Source: Clostridium rectalis (GTDB lineage: Bacteria; Bacillota; Clostridia; Clostridiales; Clostridiaceae). From it: 64,000 nucleotides of DNA. A model generated the notes under the pieces. It saw only the letters and a list, made by a program, of their open reading frames with translations, was not told the DNA's origin and did not search any database. The stretch is from positions 248,001 to 312,000 of the forward strand of contig NZ_UYZZ01000004.1 in assembly GCF_900626095.1 (NCBI RefSeq), in the 5' to 3' direction. The position numbers and the translations under genes were made by a program. Of this stretch, positions 1 to 7,986 are shown piece by piece (positions within the stretch are counted from its first letter, which is position 1; every line of letters begins with the position of its first letter).

Positions 1-123
1 TTAAATCTTTATTTATTATTATATATATTTGTTATGAATTTATTAAGAATTATATAGTAGAGCAATTTACTTAAATAAGTTGAATAGTATAAAGTAATAT
101 ATTAATTTTAGAGGGTGGCTAAC

Positions 124-588
124 TTGAAAAAATTTCTAATTACTATGGCTGCTGTGCTTTTAATTATTATAATATACAATTACTATCCTAAAAGTGGTTC
201 TTTTAATAAATTAATTTTAAATAAGTATTTTAATAATGAAATTCAGGATATAGAGATATGTAAAGGTACTAATAGAAAAGTAGTTAAGAGTGAAGACAAA
301 ATCAATGAATTAATGAGTTATTTTAAGAGTCTTAAACTTTTAGAGTATAAATTTAGAATACCTTATAGAAATGTTGATGCTTTTAAGTTAAGTATTCAAG
401 AAAGAGATGGCACATTGATTAGGGTAACAATACAAAATAAAAATTATATTACCATTTTAGTAATAGATGAATATAAGCAAAAATCTAAAAAGTATAAGAT
501 TATTGAAGGAAGCATAAATAAAGATTATATTGAAAAGTTTTATAATGAATGTGAGGATATGAAAAATACAGGCTCTAAATTACTATAA
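124..588 (+). CDS. Hypothetical membrane-anchored or exported protein
   Basis: I do not recognise the family. The reading frame is open from a GTG at 115, but the GAGGGTGG ribosome site at 111-118 overlaps that codon and sits 5 bases before a TTG at 124, so I choose the TTG (154 residues). The protein starts with two lysines and about 17 hydrophobic residues, then YYPKSGS, so it is either anchored by one N-terminal helix or exported. The rest is a hydrophilic alpha/beta-looking domain with many Lys and Ile (for example KSEDKINELMSYFKSLK) and no cysteine pair or catalytic motif that I can name. It stands alone and is followed by a terminator hairpin. Function unknown. Confidence 0.7.
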   Translation: MKKFLITMAAVLLIIIIYNYYPKSGSFNKLILNKYFNNEIQDIEICKGTNRKVVKSEDKINELMSYFKSLKLLEYKFRIPYRNVDAFKLSIQERDGTLIRVTIQNKNYITILVIDEYKQKSKKYKIIEGSINKDYIEKFYNECEDMKNTGSKLL

Positions 589-635
589 AAAAGCTTTAAC
601 TATATATAGATTTATACATTAAATAAAAATAAATT

Positions 636-668
636 TTAAAGTGTGGATTGAGGCCACACTTTATTTTT
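636..668. terminator. Probable bidirectional terminator
   Basis: AAAGTGTGG (638-646) and CCACACTTT (654-662) form a perfect 9-bp stem with a 7-base loop, followed by ATTTTTG on the plus strand. The minus-strand side is also followed by T-rich sequence, so it could end both the gene ending at 588 and the yidC gene ending at 731. Confidence 0.75.
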
Positions 669-730
669 GTGTATTTACCTTTATTTACAAATAGTATGAG
701 GATTTTTCAATAATTTTTAAGGGATAAATA

Positions 731-1372
731 TTAATTTAGACATTTATTTTTCACATATAACCTATAGGCTATTTCTTCAAATAAAGAAAATGTACTGGAA
801 GTTATAAGATATATTCCTAAGGCAACTGGTGCTTTTATTGTTATTAATATATTAAAAATACTCATAAATATAAGGTTTGATTTTTGAAGTTTAGCCTGAT
901 CCGCTATTTTTAAGTATTTAATGCAGGAAAGTAAGTTTGGACTTAAGGAGATTAATAAAAATATTATTGGAATTATAAAGTATTTATCAGGCATTTTAAT
1001 ATTAGTTACCCAGGGGATTATAATAGTTCCTACTTCCACAGGCATACGGATAATTACAAAATATAATGAAGATATTATTGGTAATTGCAATAAACCTACA
1101 AAGCATCCCAACATACTTTTAGCACTTTGCCTATAATACTTTTGAACTTCTATTTCAAATTTTCTTTTGTTATTTTTATATTTTGATTTTAACTCTTCAA
1201 TTTTTTTTGATAACAACTGCTGCTGCCTAAGACTTATCTTTTGTTTTAATGTTATAGGTAAAATTAATAATCTTACTAGGATAGTCAATAAAATTATGGC
1301 GATTCCTAAGTCACCAGTTAGTGTGAAAATATAGTTTAATAGGCGGGTTAATTCACTGGTAATAATATTCAT
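731..1372 (-). CDS. YidC/Oxa1-family membrane insertase paralogue
   Basis: Members of this family insert and fold proteins in the cytoplasmic membrane. The 213-residue protein has the compact Gram-positive YidC layout: a first helix (GIAIILLTILVRLLILPIT), a cytoplasmic charged coiled hairpin rich in Lys, Arg and Gln (LKQKISLRQQQLLSKKIEEL, about residues 42-80), then several helices. The first-helix Arg expected of the hydrophilic groove is present in LLTILVRLLILP. There is no lipoprotein signal, and the protein is shorter than SpoIIIJ/YidC1. A GGAG site precedes the ATG at 1372. It lies downstream of, and in the same direction as, the padR gene pair, and not beside rnpA/rpmH, so it is probably an accessory paralogue and not the housekeeping copy. 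Confident of the family, unsure of the client. Confidence 0.85.
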   Translation of the reverse strand: MNIITSELTRLLNYIFTLTGDLGIAIILLTILVRLLILPITLKQKISLRQQQLLSKKIEELKSKYKNNKRKFEIEVQKYYRQSAKSMLGCFVGLLQLPIISSLYFVIIRMPVEVGTIIIPWVTNIKMPDKYFIIPIIFLLISLSPNLLSCIKYLKIADQAKLQKSNLIFMSIFNILITIKAPVALGIYLITSSTFSLFEEIAYRLYVKNKCLN

Positions 1373-1436
1373 AAAATCTTCTCCTTATTAATCAATAAAT
1401 ATTTTTATTATTATGTAATTATATTTGTATATTTTC

Positions 1437-2135
1437 TTACCCCTTACTATAAAAAACTTTTAAAATTTTAATTGTGCTAATAAGGATAAATATTAAACCT
1501 ATATAAGGTATGCTTGGGGCTAAAGATAATTTATAATTTAAAAGATTTAAGTTTAATATATTTTCATTTAACAATATAGAAAAAATTAATATAAAAATCA
1601 TAGAGCAAGTACATGAGGTATTATTTCCCAAACCTTGATTTATCATATACAATCTTTCTTTGAAAGAGGATATAAAGGAAGTTTTTTGTCTTTCTTTTTT
1701 AGAAGCAGGAATAATAATTATGGAAATAACATTTGCAATAAGAAAATTATTAATATCAATAGTAAAGTTATAAAATGGGGATGTTATATTATTAAATGCT
1801 GCCATGGATATTAAAAGAATAGTGGTGTACATTAGATATCTTTTTATGAAATCAAAAATAATAGAGATTTTTCCTTTGTCAAGATTAGACTCTAGAATGA
1901 TTGATTCACAAAATTTTTTATAATCTTTACCTATTATTAAGCTTATAGATGTATTTTCAATTTGAGCCTGTAGCATCATATCCATAATTTGTTGAAGAAT
2001 TTCTTCTTTTTCTAAGGGTTTTAATTGGCTATTGTGAATATACTTATTTATACTCTTGTATAGATGTAAATTAGTATTATTTAATCTTTTTTCTTCTTTT
2101 AATCTGATTTTTTTAAGTTTCCATATGTAAAGCAT
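1437..2135 (-). CDS. PadR-linked membrane protein, DUF1048/DUF1129-like
   Basis: A 232-residue protein with a soluble N-terminal part of about 95 residues followed by four hydrophobic segments (about 97-118, 128-145, 172-190 and 205-225). The N-terminal helix-rich stretch with LSLIIGKDYKKFCE-like wording (here SLIIGKDYKKFCES) resembles the DUF1048/DUF1129 proteins that often sit behind padR genes; I base this on memory of the family pattern only. The start has a GGAGGG ribosome site and lies 2 bases after the stop of the padR gene, so the two are co-transcribed and probably translationally coupled. It is likely controlled by that repressor. Molecular role unknown; a membrane stress or envelope protein is a guess. 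Confidence 0.65.
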   Translation of the reverse strand: MLYIWKLKKIRLKEEKRLNNTNLHLYKSINKYIHNSQLKPLEKEEILQQIMDMMLQAQIENTSISLIIGKDYKKFCESIILESNLDKGKISIIFDFIKRYLMYTTILLISMAAFNNITSPFYNFTIDINNFLIANVISIIIIPASKKERQKTSFISSFKERLYMINQGLGNNTSCTCSMIFILIFSILLNENILNLNLLNYKLSLAPSIPYIGLIFILISTIKILKVFYSKG

Positions 2136-2137
2136 TT

Positions 2138-2458
2138 TTATCCCTCCAATACATTATCTATGTTTTTTTTTATTATATTCCAAGAAACTATAAAATCATC
2201 TAATTTTTTAGAGCCTTCTTCAGTAATATAATAATATTTTCTCATGGGTCCAAATGGAGATTTTTTCATAATGGAGTAAATCAATTTTTTCTTTTCAAGT
2301 CTAATTAGTATAGGGTACACACTTCCCTCTGATATTTTTTCAAATCCATAGTGAATTAACTTTTCACATATTTCGTATCCATAAGTTTCATTAGTACGTA
2401 TTAATTTTAAAATACAGCCTTCTAATAATCCTTTTAATATCTGAGTTGTATCTGACAT
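2138..2458 (-). CDS. PadR-family transcriptional repressor
   Basis: A 106-residue winged-helix regulator of the short PadR class. The sequence shows the family layout: LKGLLEGCILKLI at residues 8-20, YGYEICEKL, the recognition region EGSVYPILIRLEKKKLI (about 45-61), and the wing with GPMRKYYYITEEGSKKL (about 68-84). The C-terminal helix that dimerises is short, as in subfamily 2 members. The ATG has AGGTGAT five bases upstream. PadR proteins usually repress their own operon and a linked membrane gene and respond to small toxic molecules; the next gene, 2 bases downstream, is a membrane protein, which fits. The region between this gene and the divergent hcp gene (2459-2647) must hold both promoters. 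The inducer cannot be read from the sequence. Confidence 0.9.
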   Translation of the reverse strand: MSDTTQILKGLLEGCILKLIRTNETYGYEICEKLIHYGFEKISEGSVYPILIRLEKKKLIYSIMKKSPFGPMRKYYYITEEGSKKLDDFIVSWNIIKKNIDNVLEG

Positions 2459-2553
2459 TTAATCACCTACTTTGTATTGCATAATAGTATGTATATAACT
2501 ATATCTTTACTACTATGTATTGTCAAGTAGGATTATATAATAATTTTAAATTT

Positions 2554-2596
2554 AGTAACCATTGTTACTGTTTAATGTATATGAAATTAGTATAAT
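2554..2596 (+). promoter_or_regulatory. hcp promoter with FNR/HcpR-type palindrome
   Basis: AGTAAC-CATT-GTTACT (2554-2569) is a perfect inverted repeat of 6-base arms with a 4-base spacer. A consensus -10 box TATAAT lies at 2591-2596. If transcription starts about 7 bases after the -10 box (near 2603), the palindrome is centred at about -41.5, the class II activator position for CRP/FNR-family proteins. No good -35 box is visible, as expected for an activated promoter. GTAAC-N4-GTTAC resembles sites proposed for HcpR in clostridia. Confidence 0.6.
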
Positions 2597-2647
2597 TTAA
2601 ATTGTGAAAATGAAAAAACAAAGTATTTATTTTAGGAGGAATAAAAT

Positions 2648-4360
2648 ATGGGTATGTTTTGTTATCAATGTCAAGAGGCAGCTGGATGTAAAGGCTGTAC
2701 AATAAGAGGGGTTTGTGGAAAGACTGAGGATTTATCAAAAGCACAAGATTTATTAATATATATAATAAAAGGGATATGTGTTTATAGTGTAAAAGGAAGA
2801 GAAGTTGGTATTATAAATAAAGAAGTAGATAATTTTATTACTGAGGGATTATTTGCTACTATAACTAATGCTAATTTTAATAGAAATGTTTTTATAAAAA
2901 AAATCAAAAAAGGTTTAAATTTAAGAGAAGAACTAAAAAATCAAATTATTAAATCAGGAGTAAATATAAAGCCTTCAAACTCAAATGAAAACTGGTTAAA
3001 GAAAATGCTTTCAACTGTTGGATTGAAAAAAGAGGAGGAATATAAACTACCTGATGCAGCATTATGGTTTGCAGATAATATTGAAGAGTTTAATTCAAAA
3101 GCAGAAACTGTAGGTGTATTAGCAACAGAAAATGAGGATATAAGATCTTTAAGAGAACTTATAACTTATGGAGTGAAGGGATTGGCTGCATATTGTGAAC
3201 ATGCAAATAATTTAGGATACAATAATGAGTTGATAAATGGATTTATGCATAAAGCATTAAAAGCTACTTTAGATGATACTTTAAATATAGATGATTTAGT
3301 TGCATTAACATTACAAACTGGTAAGTTTGGAGTGGACGCTATGGCTTTATTGGATAAAGCCAATACTGAAAGTTATGGTCACCCCGAAATTACCAAGGTT
3401 AATATAGGAGTTAGAAATAATCCAGGTATATTAATAAGTGGGCATGATTTACAGGATTTATATCAGTTATTAGAGCAGACAAAAGGAACTGGAGTAGATG
3501 TTTATACTCATAGTGAAATGTTACCTGCCCATTACTATCCAGCATTTAAAAAGTATCCACATTTTGCGGGAAATTATGGGAATGCATGGTGGAAACAAAC
3601 AGAAGAATTTGAAAAATTCAATGGACCAATACTTATGACAACAAATTGTTTAGTTCCCCCAAAAGAGTCATATAAGAATAGAATTTATACTACAGGCGTT
3701 GTAGGATTTGATGGAGTAAAGCATATAGATGCTAATGAAAAAAAAGAGAAAGATTTTTCTCAAATAATAAATCATGCTAAAAAATCTTTACCTCCAGTTG
3801 AAATAGAAAAAGGAGAAATTGTAGGTGGATTTGCACATAATCAGGTATTTGCGTTAGCTGATAAGGTTGTAGAAGCAGTAAAAAGTGGAGCTATAAGAAA
3901 GTTTTTTGTTATGGCTGGATGTGATGGAAGGGCTAAAGATAGAAACTATTACACAGAATTTGTTAAAAAGCTTCCAAAAGATACTGTTATTCTTACGGCA
4001 GGGTGTGCAAAGTATAAGTATAACAAATTAAATTTAGGGGATATTGGAGGAATACCAAGAGTACTTGATGCAGGTCAGTGTAATGACTCATATTCTTTAG
4101 TGTTAATAGCATTAAAGTTAAAGGAAATATTTAAGTTAGAGGATATTAATGAATTACCAATAGCTTATAATATTGCGTGGTATGAACAAAAAGCTGTCAT
4201 TGTACTTCTTGCATTATTACACTTAGGAGTTAAAAACATTCACTTAGGGCCTACTCTTCCGGCATTTTTATCCCCAAATGTAACTAAAGTTTTGGTGGAC
4301 AATTTTAAAATAGGCGGAATAACAAATGTAGATGATGATATGAAAATGTTTTTATCATAG
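2648..4360 (+). CDS. hcp: Hybrid-cluster protein (hydroxylamine/NO reductase), class I
   Basis: A 570-residue Hcp. Family members carry a [4Fe-4S] cluster and a hybrid Fe-S-O cluster and reduce NO or hydroxylamine in the cytoplasm during nitrosative stress. The N-terminal cluster motif is C5-x2-C8-x8-C17-x5-C23, the spacing of class I proteins from strict anaerobes. Hybrid-cluster motifs are visible later: the conserved YGHPEITKV (about 243-251), SGHDLQDL (about 264-271), the TTNCLVPP segment (about 332-339), [15 protein letters not shown] and [11 protein letters not shown]. The start has AGGAGG seven bases upstream. No reductase partner (Hcr) is adjacent, as is usual in clostridia. An FNR-type palindrome upstream suggests activation by an HcpR-like regulator not found in this window. 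A terminator follows directly. Confidence 0.97.
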   Translation: MGMFCYQCQEAAGCKGCTIRGVCGKTEDLSKAQDLLIYIIKGICVYSVKGREVGIINKEVDNFITEGLFATITNANFNRNVFIKKIKKGLNLREELKNQIIKSGVNIKPSNSNENWLKKMLSTVGLKKEEEYKLPDAALWFADNIEEFNSKAETVGVLATENEDIRSLRELITYGVKGLAAYCEHANNLGYNNELINGFMHKALKATLDDTLNIDDLVALTLQTGKFGVDAMALLDKANTESYGHPEITKVNIGVRNNPGILISGHDLQDLYQLLEQTKGTGVDVYTHSEMLPAHYYPAFKKYPHFAGNYGNAWWKQTEEFEKFNGPILMTTNCLVPPKESYKNRIYTTGVVGFDGVKHIDANEKKEKDFSQIINHAKKSLPPVEIEKGEIVGGFAHNQVFALADKVVEAVKSGAIRKFFVMAGCDGRAKDRNYYTEFVKKLPKDTVILTAGCAKYKYNKLNLGDIGGIPRVLDAGQCNDSYSLVLIALKLKEIFKLEDINELPIAYNIAWYEQKAVIVLLALLHLGVKNIHLGPTLPAFLSPNVTKVLVDNFKIGGITNVDDDMKMFLS

Positions 4361-4367
4361 AGGTCAT

Positions 4368-4397
4368 AAAGCACTGGGAAAATCCAGTGCTTTTATT
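4368..4397 (+). terminator. Terminator of hcp
   Basis: AAAGCACTGG (4368-4377) pairs perfectly with CCAGTGCTTT (4384-4393) around the loop GAAAAT, followed by TATTTTAT. It begins 8 bases after the hcp stop codon. Confidence 0.85.
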
Positions 4398-4517
4398 TTA
4401 TAGGTCATACTGGATTGTTATCAGTAGTGTAATATTTTGAAAGGTGAGATTATTTCTATGAATGGTTAATTTATTATAGTAGAAGGGAAATAAGCCAGTA
4501 GACCATTACAGACACAT

Positions 4518-5057
4518 TCAATAATAAACTTTTTTATATTTAGTTGTATTTTGAAACTTGCTTTCTGCACGTGAAAGTACGTCTTCCATAATATCTATAT
4601 AGCGTTGAGAAACATTTGGACATGCATCTAATAGTGAATCTATAACAAAATCAATATTTGTATCATCTATTTTTTTACAGTTAATATCTTCTTCACATAA
4701 TACACATTGGCTATCTAGAGAACTATAAATTTTATCTACTACTGGAGATTGCATTACAGTATCATTTTGGATACAACTTTCCGCAAAGTATAAATTTCCT
4801 TCCATAACTATAAATCTACCATAGGCATATTCTTTTTTACCCGTATCTGATGGTTCTTCTGAAGTAGAAGGACAATCATATTGGGTGTGTTCTACATGTT
4901 TTATATCAAGAATATGCTTTTGCTCTTTTCTTGTTAGTACACATCTTATTTCTAACTCTAGTAATCTTTCCTTCATATCCTTGGAAAAATCTTCACCTAA
5001 TTCTGAAATAAAACGTTTCATTGATATGGTTTTTTGCATTTTGTAATTCTTTCTCAT
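4518..5057 (-). CDS. Hypothetical cysteine-containing protein
   Basis: I do not recognise this 179-residue protein. The frame is open from 5099, but the ATG at 5057 has AAAGGAG nine bases upstream and the earlier ATG has none, so I use 5057 (N-terminus MRKNYKMQKTISMKRFISEL). It is soluble and acidic, with no signal peptide or membrane helix. Cysteines occur singly and as CVLCEED and CKK; they do not form an obvious zinc ribbon. A Ser/Thr/Glu-rich loop (STSEEPSDTG) lies in the middle. It is monocistronic on the minus strand and ends facing hcp. It may be a Clostridium-specific protein, but function cannot be given. Confidence 0.7.
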   Translation of the reverse strand: MRKNYKMQKTISMKRFISELGEDFSKDMKERLLELEIRCVLTRKEQKHILDIKHVEHTQYDCPSTSEEPSDTGKKEYAYGRFIVMEGNLYFAESCIQNDTVMQSPVVDKIYSSLDSQCVLCEEDINCKKIDDTNIDFVIDSLLDACPNVSQRYIDIMEDVLSRAESKFQNTTKYKKVYY

Positions 5058-5511
5058 GTATTTATTCTCCTTTATATAATTATTTATATCATAGCCCATA
5101 CACCAAGCAATTGTTTTAAGTGCAACATTATAAGACTTCCCTTAATATTTAGAGAAGCAATTTATGATTTAGGTTATTTAGGTTATTTAAATTGTGGTAA
5201 GCTATTGGATTCATTAAACTAAAGTTTGGTGGAGAGTAAATATCTTTATGATATTTAAGGGCAGGTTTATTTTATAGAACCAAAAAAACTCCATCTTAAT
5301 TAGTATTATTTTAAATGAACTGTAAATATATAGGACGAACATTAAAATAAAATATAATAAGATAAAACCACCTTATCTAAAGGTGGTGCAACATTTAATG
5401 TCCATATTATTAAAATATAGAATAACCTTAAATATTTTACTGGCCAATATTAAATAATACAATTGTATGTATATAGTATATCACTATAATGGAAAAATAG
5501 CAAAAATTGTA
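5058..5511. other. Gene-poor stretch with one minus-strand terminator hairpin
   Basis: About 450 bases without a credible gene. The only clear structure is ACCACCTT (5367-5374) pairing with AAGGTGGT (5380-5387). On the minus strand it is followed by TTTATCTTATT, so it probably terminates the small minus-strand gene that ends at 5512. Near 5165-5190 there is a short direct repeat of a TTTAGGTTA unit, which looks like chance in AT-rich DNA. Confidence 0.5.
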
Positions 5512-5655
5512 CTAGCTCTTATTTCTTGTTCCGTTTTCTGCGTACTGTTTACTTGAGTTTCCTCTATTCATATAACCATTTTTAGCATTTTTACTATTAT
5601 TAGTTGAAGCCTCAGCTTCTTGATTTATAGTTTTTGTAGTTTTTTTTACAGACAT
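5512..5655 (-). CDS. Small Lys/Asn/Ser-rich protein, 47 residues
   Basis: A short ORF with a strong ribosome site: AGGAGGGG lies 5 bases before its ATG at 5655, reading MSVKKTTKTINQEAEAS and ending GTRNKS. It is almost entirely polar (Lys, Asn, Ser, Thr, Gln), with no hydrophobic segment and no cysteine. Such proteins are common among small clostridial sporulation and DNA-associated proteins, but it lacks the alpha/beta SASP signature, so I leave it unnamed. A hairpin downstream on the same strand (5367-5387) would end the transcript. The strong Shine-Dalgarno site is the main reason to believe it is real. Confidence 0.6.
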   Translation of the reverse strand: MSVKKTTKTINQEAEASTNNSKNAKNGYMNRGNSSKQYAENGTRNKS

Positions 5656-5793
5656 AATTACCCCTCCTAAATTTTAATTTACAATATTAGTATCCCGTAG
5701 AAAAGGGGGAATTATTCATTATATATTATACTTGGTATAAATTAGATATTTAGAAGCATAATAAGAGTGCATATATAAGAAGGGGGTGCGGAT

Positions 5794-6522
5794 TTGAGTG
5801 AAGGATTAGTGGTGGCAGTTAGATCTATAATAGGTTTCTTTTCACTTTTAATATTTGCAAGAGTTTTAGGAAAGCAGCAAATAAGTCAGTTGACCTTTTT
5901 TGAATATGTTTTAGGAATCACTATAGGATCTACTGCAAGTACTTTAAGTACAGATTTATCTAGTAGAGCTTGGCCTCATTGGGTTGCCCTTATTAGCTGG
6001 GCAGTACTTGGTTATTTAATGGAGTTAATTACTATAAAATTTAGGGGAGCAGCAAAATATATAGATGGGGAGCCTACAGTTATAATTGTGAATGGTAAAA
6101 TAATGGAGCAATCATTGAAAAGAATGAAGTATAGAGCTTCAGACATATTACAGTTATTAAGAAATAAAGATATATTTGATTTAAACCAAGTAGAATTTGC
6201 AATTATAGAGCCTAATGGACAAATATCAATACTTAAAAAGGCTGAATTTCAACCATTAACTCCTAATGACATTGATAAAACTGTGGAACCTAATTATATA
6301 AGTACTGAACTAATTTATGATGGTATCATTATTGAAGAAAATTTAAAGTATTTTAATAAAAATAAGAAATGGTTAAAGAAAGAGTTAAAAAAACAAAATA
6401 TAAAATCATCAGAGGAAGTTTTTTTAGCTACTGTAGATAAGGCGGGAAATCTTTATATTGATAAATATGATGATTGCATTAAGAAAACCACTAATGACGG
6501 AGAGTATAAAGGTCCATGTTAA
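5794..6522 (+). CDS. DUF421 (YetF/YrbG-like) membrane protein
   Basis: A 242-residue protein of the DUF421 family. Three transmembrane helices fill the first 85 residues (AVRSIIGFFSLLIFARVLGK; FFEYVLGITIGSTASTLS; HWVALISWAVLGYLMELI). They are followed by the family's conserved cytoplasmic domain, with GEPTVIIVNGKI at about 93-104 and the motif RASDILQLLRNKDIFDLNQVEFAIIEPNGQIS. The start is a TTG at 5794, with AGGGGGTG about 5 bases upstream. Its stop overlaps the region just before the next gene (DUF4363), a pairing I know from other clostridia. The two are surely one operon ending at the hairpin at 6919. Function is not established; sporulation or envelope roles have been suggested for relatives. 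Confidence 0.9.
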   Translation: MSEGLVVAVRSIIGFFSLLIFARVLGKQQISQLTFFEYVLGITIGSTASTLSTDLSSRAWPHWVALISWAVLGYLMELITIKFRGAAKYIDGEPTVIIVNGKIMEQSLKRMKYRASDILQLLRNKDIFDLNQVEFAIIEPNGQISILKKAEFQPLTPNDIDKTVEPNYISTELIYDGIIIEENLKYFNKNKKWLKKELKKQNIKSSEEVFLATVDKAGNLYIDKYDDCIKKTTNDGEYKGPC

Positions 6523-6539
6523 AGGCAGGTGATTGTAAA

Positions 6540-6905
6540 ATGAAAAAATTTTGTCTTAAATTTACTCCCATCATTATATTGGCTTTATTTATTGTAGTTA
6601 TGTTAAGTGGAAATTACTTAAAAAAACCTATTACTACAGATGATGATGTAATAGGGCTTATTAGAGTGGTTATGGATAATGTCAATAAGGAAGAGTGGAG
6701 TTTGGCTAGTGAGAATGCAAATAAGCTTAATTATGCATGGAATAAAGTAGAGAAAAGAATACAGTTCAGCTCAGAAAGAGATGAAATGAATGAGCTAAGT
6801 GCAAGTATTGCTAGGTTAAAAGGGGCCATTATGGCAAAGGATAGATCAATATCTTTGGTGGAATTAAATTTGGCATATGAGCATTGGGAAGGTTTAGCAA
6901 AATAA
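6540..6905 (+). CDS. DUF4363-like small exported or anchored protein
   Basis: A 121-residue protein starting MKKFCLKFTPIIILALFIVV, that is, a lysine-rich start and one N-terminal helix, followed by a helical, charged domain of about 90 residues (NKEEWSLASENANKLNYAWNKVEKRIQF) typical of DUF4363. The frame is open from 6516, but AGGTGAT at 6528-6533 fits the ATG at 6540 with 6 bases of spacing, so the later start is used. It lies 17 bases after the DUF421 gene and ends in a terminator; the pair probably acts together at the membrane. Function unknown. Confidence 0.8.
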   Translation: MKKFCLKFTPIIILALFIVVMLSGNYLKKPITTDDDVIGLIRVVMDNVNKEEWSLASENANKLNYAWNKVEKRIQFSSERDEMNELSASIARLKGAIMAKDRSISLVELNLAYEHWEGLAK

Positions 6906-6918
6906 ATATAGTATAAAA

Positions 6919-6954
6919 AACCCAGTAGATTTAATATAATCTACTGGGTTTTTA
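6919..6954 (+). terminator. Terminator of the DUF421-DUF4363 operon
   Basis: AACCCAGTAGAT (6919-6930) and ATCTACTGGGTT (6939-6950) form a perfect 12-bp stem followed by TTTTAT. Confidence 0.9.
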
Positions 6955-7190
6955 TACTTAAAATATATCTGGATGAATTTAAATCTTATATTTAGAGGCA
7001 TCATATTTATCACCATTATAATTTTTATATCTTAAAGAATAGCGGGATTTTCTATATTTATAAACATACCTTTTGGAAAATCTTCCTTATAAGATTTAAA
7101 ATTTATTTTAAATATATTGTATAATAAATATTGATATAAAAGGTAATTTATTTTTATTTAAAATGTTTTATATATTAAGGGGGATATTTT

Positions 7191-7880
7191 ATGAATAGTA
7201 TATTGCTAGTTGAAGATGATAATATTTTGGCATATAGTGTGGAATATACTTTAAAAGATGAGGGTTTTAACGTAAAGTGTGCTAATAGTATAAAAAAAGC
7301 TAAAGAAAGTATAGAAAAAGATAGCTTTGATTTAATAATTTTAGATGTAATGCTTCCAGATGGAAATGGATATGATTTTTGCAAAGAGATAAGGAGAAAC
7401 TCTGAAGTGCCAATAATTTTTTTAACTGCTTGTGATGAAGAAGCTAATGTGGTTATAGGTCTTGATATAGGGGCGGATGATTATATCACAAAACCTTTTA
7501 GGATAAAGGAATTAGTATCACGAATAAAAGCTATACTTAGACGTAATAAAAAGTTATTAAAGGATTTAAGTGTATTAAGTTCTGGAAGTATAAGGGTGCA
7601 AACTCTTCAAGGAAAGGTAGAAAAGGATAATAAAGAAATAATCCTTACAGCACTTGAATATAAACTCCTTTTAATTTTGATGAAAAGTCCTAAGCAGATA
7701 TTAAGCAGAAATATTATATTGGAAGGACTGTGGGATACTGAAGGCGAATTTGTAGATGATAATACCCTTTCGGTATACATTAGAAGGTTAAGAGAAAAAA
7801 TTGAGGATGATAAGGCTAATCCAAAATATATTATTACATATAGAGGACTAGGATATAAATGGAATTATAAAGTAATATAA
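7191..7880 (+). CDS. OmpR/PhoB-family response regulator
   Basis: A 229-residue two-component regulator. The receiver domain shows the acidic pocket VEDD (residues 7-10), the phosphorylation site D52 in LIILDVMLP, the switch Thr in FLTACDEEA, and the Lys of YITKPF at about 101. The C-terminal winged helix (about 132-227) carries LTALEYKLLLILMKSP, NTLSVYIRRLREKIED and YRGLGYKW, all standard for OmpR-type DNA-binding domains. The ATG has AAGGGGG upstream. A histidine kinase follows after 106 bases and is surely its partner. No target transporter is adjacent, so the regulon is unknown. VanR/BceR-type relatives respond to cell-wall stress, but nothing here proves that. Confidence 0.93.
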   Translation: MNSILLVEDDNILAYSVEYTLKDEGFNVKCANSIKKAKESIEKDSFDLIILDVMLPDGNGYDFCKEIRRNSEVPIIFLTACDEEANVVIGLDIGADDYITKPFRIKELVSRIKAILRRNKKLLKDLSVLSSGSIRVQTLQGKVEKDNKEIILTALEYKLLLILMKSPKQILSRNIILEGLWDTEGEFVDDNTLSVYIRRLREKIEDDKANPKYIITYRGLGYKWNYKVI

Positions 7881-7986
7881 CTTTAGTATTTATACTTATT
7901 TATTATGAAAAAATAGGGTTAGAAGTCATGAAGTTATATTATGTTTTTAAAGGTTAATAGATATAAAATTTGGAAGGAGTATTTTT

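Noticed and set aside
5034-5222. Plus-strand ORF of 62 codons
   Set aside because: It begins inside the minus-strand hypothetical gene on the other strand, has no ribosome site and an unremarkable composition.
6960-7090. Minus-strand Tyr/Lys/Arg-rich open stretch of about 35 codons (reads SKRYVYKYRKSRYSLRYK)
   Set aside because: There is no start codon in frame after the upstream stop; it may be a remnant, but cannot be supported as a gene.
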